Source of the DNA: Stakelama sediminis
GTDB lineage: Bacteria; Pseudomonadota; Alphaproteobacteria; Sphingomonadales; Sphingomonadaceae
Assembly (NCBI RefSeq): GCF_014199335.1
Contig: NZ_JACIJI010000003.1
Span: 248,001 to 312,000, forward strand
DNA length: 64,000 nucleotides
Direction of reading: 5' to 3'
In this document: in pieces, positions 58,234-64,000 of the stretch
Position numbering within the stretch: position 1 is the first letter of the stretch
Layout: each line of letters opens with the position of its first letter
Notes under the pieces: model-generated
The model's database searches: none
The model's input: the letters and a program-made list of their open reading frames with translations, nothing else
What the model was told of the DNA's origin: nothing
Program-made: the position numbers and the translations under genes

Positions 58234-60692
58234 GGGAGGTCTCCTTGTTGGGGGCTGGGGGTAAGGGAGGTTTGTTCGGGGGCACCGAGCAAGTCGGCGG
58301 CCCAGTCGAGGCCGCGATGTCTGAGCCAGGCCGCGGCAAAACCTGCGCGGCCAGAATTCTCGATGATCCGCGCTATGGCGAGCTGGTCGCTCTTCGAAGA
58401 GGCGGCAGTGAAGGCGAGCGCGACCTCTCCCAGGCCCAATTCGAACAGGCGGTTGCCGCGCGCTGACTGACAGTAATAATCGCGCTTGGGGGTTGCCCGG
58501 CTGAGGATTTCGATCTGGCGATCATTGAGGCCAAAGCGGCGATAGATGGCGAGGATTTGCGGTTCGACCGCGCGCTCGTTGGGCAGGAAGATACGGGTCG
58601 GGCAGCTTTCGATGATCGCGGGCGCAATCGCCGATGTCTCGATATCGGCAAGGCTCTGCGTGGCGAACACGACGCTCGCGTTCTTCTTGCGCAGGGTCTT
58701 GAGCCATTCGCGCAATTGCGCGGCAAAGGCCGGGCTATCGAGCACCAGCCAGCCTTCATCGATGATGATCATCGTGGGCGAGCCGTCAAGCCGCCCTTCG
58801 ATGCGATGGAAGAGATAGGAGAGGACTGCGGGGGCCGCTGCCGATCCGGTCAGCCCTTCCGTTTCGAATGCCTGAAAATTCGCTTCGCCAAGCCGCTCGC
58901 TTTCGGCATCGAGCAGGCGCCCGAACGGGCCGCCGATGCAATAGGGCGCGAGCGCCTGCTTCAAGCCCTGCGATTGGAGCAGGACGGCGAGGCCCGTGAG
59001 CGTGCGTTCGGCAATTGGCGCGGTCGATAGCGAGGTCAGCGCCGACCAGAGATGGTCCTTGGTAACCGGATCGATGGTTACACCTTCGCAAGCAAGGATC
59101 GCCTGCAGCCATTCGGAGGCCCAGTTGCGCTGCGCCGGTTCGTCGATCCGCGCGAGCGGTTGCAGCATCACGGCCTCGTCGCCGTCGTCTGAAAGGCTTG
59201 ATCCCAAGTCCTGCCAGTCACCGCCGCAGGCAAGCGCCGGCGCTCGGATCGAGCCGCCAAAATCGAAGGCGAAGATTTGCGAGCCAGCATAGCGGCGGAA
59301 TTGCATTGCCATCATGGCGAGCAGCACTGATTTGCCCGCCCCGGTGGGGCCGACCACCAGACTGTGCCCGACATCGCCGACATGCAGCGAAAAGCGGAAC
59401 GGGGTCGAGCCTTCGGTCTTCGCATAGAACAGCGGCGGCGCATCGAGATGCGCATTGCGCTCCGGCCCGGCCCAGACCGCCGAGAGCGGCATCATGTGGG
59501 CAAGGTTCAGCGTGGAGATGGGAGGCTGGCGGACATTGGCATAGACATGGCCCGGCAGCGATCCGAGCCAAGCCTCGATCGCGTTCATGCCTTCGGTCAC
59601 ACAGGTGAAATCGCGGCCCTGAATGACCTTCTCGACCAGACGCAGCTTTTCAGCAGCGAGCGCGGCATCCTCGTCCCAGACGGTGACGGTGGCTGTGACC
59701 AGCGCCAGACCGACATGGTCTGCGCCCAGTTCCTGCAAGGCTATATCGGCGTCCTCGGCCTTGTTGGCCGCGTCGCTGTCGACCAGCACCGAAGCCTCGT
59801 TGGTCATCACCTCCTTGAGGATCGCGGCGACCGATTTGCGCTTGGCGAACCATTGGCGGCGGATCTTGGAAAGCAGCCTTGTCGCATCGCTTTTGTCGAG
59901 CATGATTGCGCGGGTCGACCAGCGATAGGCGAACCCTTGGGCGTTCAATTCATCGAGCAGGCCGGGAAAGGTCGCGCTTGGAAAGCCGATCACGCTGAGC
60001 GTGCGCAGATGCGCCGTGCCAAGACACGGCTCAAGCCCTCCGGTGAGCGGTTCATCGGCAAGGAGCGCATCGAGATGCATCGGGGTTTCAGGAACGCGGA
60101 CGGATTGGGCCCGCGTTGAAATGCAGCTGTGGAGATAGGTCAGCGTTTCGCGGTCATCGAGCCATTGGGCCGCCGGAAAGAAGCCTTCGAACAGGCGCAG
60201 CAGCCGGTCGGTCCGGTCGACGAAGCCGTCACATAATTCTCGCGGATTGACGCCTTTCTCGGCTTTGCCCTCATAAAGCCAGCTTTCGGCCCGCGCGGCG
60301 TCCTCAGCGGGCGGCATCCACAGGAAGGTGAGAAAATACCGGCTCTCGAAATGCGCGCCTTCATCGGCGAACTGTGCGGCGCGTTCGCGTTCGACCAGTG
60401 CCGATGCCGGATCGGGAAAGTCACAAACCGGATAGTCAAGCGCAGGTCGGCGCACCGCTTCGACGAAGATCGCCCAGCCTGACCCCAGTCGCCGCAATGC
60501 GCTGTTGAGCCGCGCGGTAGTGGCGATCAGTTCGGACGGCGTTGCGCTGTCGAGGTCGGGCCCGCGAAAGCGCGCGCTGCGCTGGAAACTGCCATCCTTG
60601 TTGAGCACCACTCCGGGCGCAACGAGCGCTGCCCAAGGAATAAAGTCCGCTAGCCGGTCGGCCTTGTTTCGATATTCGCGAAGCGAGAGCAT
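58230..60692 (-). CDS. trbE: conjugal transfer ATPase TrbE (VirB4-like)
   Basis: An 820-residue ATPase that powers pilus assembly. The N-terminal CagE/TrbE domain is followed by the RecA-like motor, with Walker A GPTGAGKS at 448-455 and Walker B in TMIIIDEGWLVLDSPAFAAQ. The conserved VVFATQSLADI and CPTRIFLPNERA follow. It is complete and of normal length, so the motor is probably functional. Confidence 0.95.
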   Translation of the reverse strand: MLSLREYRNKADRLADFIPWAALVAPGVVLNKDGSFQRSARFRGPDLDSATPSELIATTARLNSALRRLGSGWAIFVEAVRRPALDYPVCDFPDPASALVERERAAQFADEGAHFESRYFLTFLWMPPAEDAARAESWLYEGKAEKGVNPRELCDGFVDRTDRLLRLFEGFFPAAQWLDDRETLTYLHSCISTRAQSVRVPETPMHLDALLADEPLTGGLEPCLGTAHLRTLSVIGFPSATFPGLLDELNAQGFAYRWSTRAIMLDKSDATRLLSKIRRQWFAKRKSVAAILKEVMTNEASVLVDSDAANKAEDADIALQELGADHVGLALVTATVTVWDEDAALAAEKLRLVEKVIQGRDFTCVTEGMNAIEAWLGSLPGHVYANVRQPPISTLNLAHMMPLSAVWAGPERNAHLDAPPLFYAKTEGSTPFRFSLHVGDVGHSLVVGPTGAGKSVLLAMMAMQFRRYAGSQIFAFDFGGSIRAPALACGGDWQDLGSSLSDDGDEAVMLQPLARIDEPAQRNWASEWLQAILACEGVTIDPVTKDHLWSALTSLSTAPIAERTLTGLAVLLQSQGLKQALAPYCIGGPFGRLLDAESERLGEANFQAFETEGLTGSAAAPAVLSYLFHRIEGRLDGSPTMIIIDEGWLVLDSPAFAAQLREWLKTLRKKNASVVFATQSLADIETSAIAPAIIESCPTRIFLPNERAVEPQILAIYRRFGLNDRQIEILSRATPKRDYYCQSARGNRLFELGLGEVALAFTAASSKSDQLAIARIIENSGRAGFAAAWLRHRGLDWAADLLGAPEQTSLTPSPQQGDLP

Positions 60693-60695
60693 CCC

Positions 60696-60974
60696 TCACA
60701 CCCCGCAATGGGCAGGAAAGCGCAGATGCCGCCGGGCCACGTCCACGAATTGCGGATCGCGCCGCGCTGCCCAGACCGCCACCATGTGGCCCAACGCAAA
60801 GCAAACGAGCCCGGCGATCCAGAGCTGCAAGCCAAGCCCGATGGCTCCCGCGAGCGTCGCGTTGGCGATGGCGAGCCCGCGCGGTGCGCCGCCCAGCAAG
60901 ATATGCTCGGTCAGCGCGCGGTGAACTGGGACCACGAAACCATTTGGCAGGCTGGATGCCCCACTCTCCATCAT
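60696..60974 (-). CDS. trbD: conjugal transfer protein TrbD (VirB3-like)
   Basis: A 92-residue inner-membrane protein with two close helices (about residues 35-70). The sequence FVVPVHRALTEHILLGGAPRGLAIANATLAGAIGLGLQLW is characteristic. It partners with TrbE. The ATG overlaps the trbC stop. Confidence 0.9.
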   Translation of the reverse strand: MMESGASSLPNGFVVPVHRALTEHILLGGAPRGLAIANATLAGAIGLGLQLWIAGLVCFALGHMVAVWAARRDPQFVDVARRHLRFPAHCGV

Positions 60975-61303
60975 ACCAGCGCCCCGCCGCCGAAGGAAAA
61001 GAAGGAGAGGAAAAAGGATGACGCGGCAAATGCGATCGACAGTCCGAAGACGATCTGGATCAGCCGCCGGAACCCGCCCGATGTGTCCCCAAAAGCCAGC
61101 GCCAGCCCGGTAGCGATGATGATGATCACCGCGACGATCTTGGCGACTGGGCCCTGGATCGATTCAAGGATCGCCTGCAGCGGTGCTTCCCAGGGCATGG
61201 ATGAGCCAGCAGCATGGGCAGGTGTGGCAACTACCAGTGCGACAAAGCCGCCAAGAATGAGAGCTGACAAGCGCGAACGCGCCCGCGACAGAATTTGGGT
61301 CAC
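60971..61303 (-). CDS. trbC: conjugal transfer pilin TrbC (VirB2-like)
   Basis: A 110-residue prepilin. It starts at a GTG at 61303 that overlaps the trbB stop (GTGA) with an AGGAG site seven bases upstream. A long signal region (LSALILGGFVALVVATPAHA) precedes the mature pilin with two hydrophobic helices (IVAVIIIIATGLALAFG and IVFGLSIAFAASSFFLSFF). A longer open frame upstream is the trbB gene read in another frame. Confidence 0.92.
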   Translation of the reverse strand: MTQILSRARSRLSALILGGFVALVVATPAHAAGSSMPWEAPLQAILESIQGPVAKIVAVIIIIATGLALAFGDTSGGFRRLIQIVFGLSIAFAASSFFLSFFSFGGGALV

Positions 61304-62280
61304 GAAGGATCTCCTTGAGTGGTGGAAAGTGGCGCGAGGACATATTCGCCGGAAGCATCGAGCCCGCGGACCTCGGCCAGTTCGGACAGCCGCCGTCCGG
61401 TGCCGTCGCGCACGAGCACGGCGATCACGTCGATGGTCTCGGCGATCAGCGCGCGCGGCACAGTGACTACGCTTTCCTGGATCAGCTGTTCGAGCCGCCG
61501 CAGCGTGCCGAGCGCTGTCCCGGCATGGATCGTGCCGATCCCGCCCGGATGGCCGGTGCCCCAGGCCTTGAGCAGATCGAGCGCTTCTGCGCCGCGCACC
61601 TCGCCGATAGGGATGCGGTCCGGTCGCAGCCGCAAGGCTGAGCGGACCAGATCGGACAAGGTGGCCACGCCATCCTTGGTCCGCAGCGACACCAGATTGG
61701 GCGCGGCGCATTGCAGTTCGCGCGTGTCCTCAATCAGAACGACGCGGTCAGAGCTGGAGGCGACCTCTGCCAGCAATGCGTTGGTGAGCGTTGTCTTGCC
61801 GGTCGAAGTGCCGCCTGCGACCAGAATGTTCTTCCGCGACACGACGGCATCGGCCAGCAGATTGGCCTGCCAGTCGGTCATGATGCCCGCCGCCACATAG
61901 TCAGCCAGCGTGAACACCGCGACGGCGGGCTTGCGAATGGCAAAGCTGGGTGCGGCAACCACAGGCGGAAGCAGCCCTTCGAAACGTTCACCGCCTTCGG
62001 GCAGCTCCGCCGAAACGCGCGGCGCCCCGCCATGAACCTCGGCACCGACATGGTGCGCGACCAGCCGAATGATGCGCTCGCCATCGGCGGCGCCCATAAG
62101 GCAGTCGGTTGCGGCAAGGCCTTCACCCAGACGGTCGACCCACAGGCGACCGTCGGGATTGAGCATGACTTCGATCACTGCGGGTTCTTCGAGCCAGCGA
62201 GCAATCTCTACGCCCAAAGCCGTGCGCAACATGCGCGCGCCGCGCGACGATGCTTCGGATCGGATCGGAATAACACTCAT
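61300..62280 (-). CDS. trbB: conjugal transfer ATPase TrbB (VirB11-like)
   Basis: A 326-residue hexameric secretion ATPase with Walker A GGTSTGKT at 156-163, the Asp box [10 protein letters not shown], and [28 protein letters not shown]. It starts [10 protein letters not shown] at 62280. It is the first gene of the visible trb operon; the promoter should lie in the 62281-62524 gap, where CopG and traG genes are usually found instead. Confidence 0.94.
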   Translation of the reverse strand: MSVIPIRSEASSRGARMLRTALGVEIARWLEEPAVIEVMLNPDGRLWVDRLGEGLAATDCLMGAADGERIIRLVAHHVGAEVHGGAPRVSAELPEGGERFEGLLPPVVAAPSFAIRKPAVAVFTLADYVAAGIMTDWQANLLADAVVSRKNILVAGGTSTGKTTLTNALLAEVASSSDRVVLIEDTRELQCAAPNLVSLRTKDGVATLSDLVRSALRLRPDRIPIGEVRGAEALDLLKAWGTGHPGGIGTIHAGTALGTLRRLEQLIQESVVTVPRALIAETIDVIAVLVRDGTGRRLSELAEVRGLDASGEYVLAPLSTTQGDPS

Positions 62281-62524
62281 GGGCTGCCCCGGATTGCGGC
62301 AACCGACCATCGGCTGCGCTTGCGAGGCGGATTAAGAAGGCATCAGATTGTCGTCAGGCAATAAGGATTTGTGATGAGCGTATCATAGCGAAAAAGCAGA
62401 AAGGAACGACGGACTCGCGAATTGTCAGACTGATTCGAATTGTCCGGTTTGCGCCCTCATCTTCGGCATTCGATACTTAGCTTCTGCCACCCAAGAATTG
62501 CCACTCTTTCATCTAGTCGAGCGT
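62281..62524. other. intergenic region upstream of trbB
   Basis: 244 bases, A+T-richer than the trb genes. It probably holds the trb promoter. No open frame with a ribosome-binding site or family resemblance is seen, and no relaxase or coupling-protein gene is here. Confidence 0.4.
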
Positions 62525-62710
62525 TCAATCATTTCCGTCATCGAGATCATCGAAGCGGGCGATAATGTCGGCGTGGCGGATGGCTTGCCGGTCGTGATCG
62601 ATCTGAACCTTGCGGTTGGACTTTGACGAGATGATAGGGGTTTTGCCGCGTTCGATCAGCCATGAGCGCAAGGCTTTGCTGTCGTAGCCTTTGTCGGCGA
62701 CCATAGCTTC
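62525..62710 (-). pseudogene. IS5-family transposase C-terminal remnant
   Basis: Reading on the minus strand gives EAMVADKGYDSKALRSWLIERGKTPIISSKSNRKVQIDHDRQAI, the DDE region (ADKGYDS) of IS5-type transposases. It lacks the N-terminus and the YKxRNxIE motif that should follow HDRQA; instead it runs into RHADIIARFDDLDDGND and a stop. No complete inverted repeats are seen. It marks a past insertion-deletion event next to the trb operon. Confidence 0.8.
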
Positions 62711-62748
62711 TTAGTGCGTTACTATGCTGATGGAGGCCGCTCAATTTT

Positions 62749-63990
62749 ATGCCCAAGACGAGCCCATTAGGATTTAAGGATCATAGCCCATTCTCGGGAT
62801 TCAGTGACGAATTGATCTACGGTGTCGGCGAAGGCGGCAAAACGATACACATCTCCAGGGTTGAGCGCGGCCTTGCCTGCAAATGCCAGTGCCCTGCATG
62901 CGATCATGTTCTGATTGCGAAGAAGGGCAAGAAACAGGCGCATCATTTCGCGCATTACAATTCAGGAGTGAGCTGCAAGCACGTCGCTGAAACCAACGCG
63001 CATATTTGGGCCAAAGACGTGCTCGAGCGAGAAAAGCGATTGGTAATTCCGGCGGTCATTGCCGAACACAATGGGAATACGCACGAGGTAAGTCCTGCAA
63101 AAATCCATAAGTTTGCACACGCTCGGCTCGAGAAGCGGCTTGGCACAATCGTGCCCGACGTGATCCTCGAGACCGCCACTGGAGCGCAACTGATTGTCGA
63201 GGTGCGCGTTACACATGCCAGCGAGGAAGCAAAACTTGAAACCCTCCGCAGGGACAATCTGTCTGCAATAGAGATCGACCTTCGCCGCTTTCGAACATCA
63301 TCCGACCGCCAAGCGGTCGAAGAAGCACTCCTGACAGATGCGCCAAGGGAGTGGCTGAGCAATGCCAAACAGGCCAATTTTGACGAGCGCCTGCGCAGGC
63401 GGATTGAGGCTGCCGAGGCCAGAAAGGCAAAGGAAGCTGAAGCGCGCGCCAAACGGCTGAAACTGGCCGAGCAAGAAAAAGAACGCTGCGCAAAAGAGCA
63501 ACTGGAACGATCAGTGCGCACGCTCACACAAGCCATTCGCAATCAGCGGGAATTTGACCAAGAGCTGCCCGACTTCGTCGCAGGGATCCTGCATGAGTTC
63601 GACGGGATTGCGTGGTCTGATGCGCAGGCTCTTGGCTTCAGCGTCGACCAACGGGTTTGGCAGGCTGAGCTGGTCCTGAAATATCTCACCTATCCCAATG
63701 CACTTGAGTATCACGGCTTCGATGAAATCACCGTCAGAGATGCGCTGAGGACCATTGACAACTGTCTCATTCCGGCATTCCGGCAAGCGATCCCGCCGCC
63801 AGTTCGCGCACGACTCCGGGATACCTGGCCGCGCGCGCAGGTGCCCCAAGAAGCGATCGAAACATTCTTCGATTGGCTCGTTGCGGAAGGCTACCTCACG
63901 CCGACGCGGGAGGGTGAACCGCGCCGGGTTTGCCGGAGGCCGTTGGATGTGAGTCACGCTGCCATATCGATGTTGTCCGCGGCAGCATAA
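62749..63990 (+). CDS. CoiA-like nuclease-domain protein
   Basis: A 413-residue protein. Residues 44-51 hold a cysteine cluster (CKCQCPAC), followed by a His-rich KKGKKQAHHFAHY (61-70) and another SCKH (75-78), as in CoiA-type zinc domains. A PD-(D/E)xK-like nuclease core follows (VPDVILE 135-141, LIVEVRVTH 148-156, where R replaces the usual K). Residues about 210-265 form a charged coiled coil, and the last 150 residues are a separate helical domain. CoiA acts in DNA transformation in Gram-positives; here the role in the element is unknown. RBS GGAGG lies 14 bases upstream. Confidence 0.75.
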   Translation: MPKTSPLGFKDHSPFSGFSDELIYGVGEGGKTIHISRVERGLACKCQCPACDHVLIAKKGKKQAHHFAHYNSGVSCKHVAETNAHIWAKDVLEREKRLVIPAVIAEHNGNTHEVSPAKIHKFAHARLEKRLGTIVPDVILETATGAQLIVEVRVTHASEEAKLETLRRDNLSAIEIDLRRFRTSSDRQAVEEALLTDAPREWLSNAKQANFDERLRRRIEAAEARKAKEAEARAKRLKLAEQEKERCAKEQLERSVRTLTQAIRNQREFDQELPDFVAGILHEFDGIAWSDAQALGFSVDQRVWQAELVLKYLTYPNALEYHGFDEITVRDALRTIDNCLIPAFRQAIPPPVRARLRDTWPRAQVPQEAIETFFDWLVAEGYLTPTREGEPRRVCRRPLDVSHAAISMLSAAA

Positions 63991-64000
63991 TATTGTTCTT

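Noticed and set aside
62547..62756. 69-codon minus-strand frame upstream of the CoiA-like gene
   Set aside because: It is in the wrong frame; the transposase-like reading is the adjacent frame with ADKGYDS, so the region is annotated as an IS remnant.

Overview
The window is about 64 kb of GC-rich chromosome from an alphaproteobacterium, most probably a member of the Sphingomonadaceae. The assignment is inferred from gene content and protein style: phytoene synthase, an ATM1-type ABC exporter, an HolA-LptE-LeuS operon, HrcA/CIRCE-controlled groESL, tldD next to an NDUFS6-like zinc-finger protein, and dense translational coupling with ATGA and GTGA overlaps.

Bases 1-21.5 kb are ordinary core genome. 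They hold a partial LOG-family protein and phytoene synthase, an ATM1-like ABC exporter, an M3 peptidase, recQ with two coupled small genes, a DUF72 / sterol desaturase / GMC oxidoreductase run, and the nitrogen pair glnK-amtB behind an almost ideal sigma-54 promoter. A MarR regulator facing a flavin-binding gene, tldD, an orphan ABC ATPase, nadB and a tandem SpoIIAA-like protein follow.

Bases 21.5-24.4 kb are an accessory patch: a PhnA-like gene, a ParDE-type toxin-antitoxin pair bracketed by two diverged copies of a ~90-100 bp sequence, and an A+T-richer gene for a 431-residue protein with an HEPN-like R-x4-H motif. It is a plausible small defence/addiction island.

Bases 24.4-51.4 kb return to core functions. 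A TPP riboswitch leads an uncharacterised membrane-protein gene and thiC; thiC carries an in-frame palindromic repeat. Next come mipA, sppA, a MATE exporter, groES-groEL with a mosaic palindromic element between them, an esterase pseudogene broken twice, leuS-lptE-holA, a TenI-like protein, yggS-HAD, xthA-ribA-GNAT, ftsK-lolA, a UbiH-family monooxygenase, and thioredoxin-TPR with a Lon-substrate-domain protein.

At 51.5 kb a tRNA-Gly(GCC) marks the edge of what looks like an integrated conjugative element. Beyond it lie a LysR regulator and a complete, tightly coupled P-type mating-pair locus on the minus strand (trbB-C-D-E-J-K-L-F-G-I plus a DUF2274 protein). Upstream of trbB, where coupling-protein genes usually sit, there is an IS5-family transposase remnant and a CoiA-like nuclease gene. 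No integrase, relaxase or coupling protein is visible, so the element runs beyond the window or is decayed.
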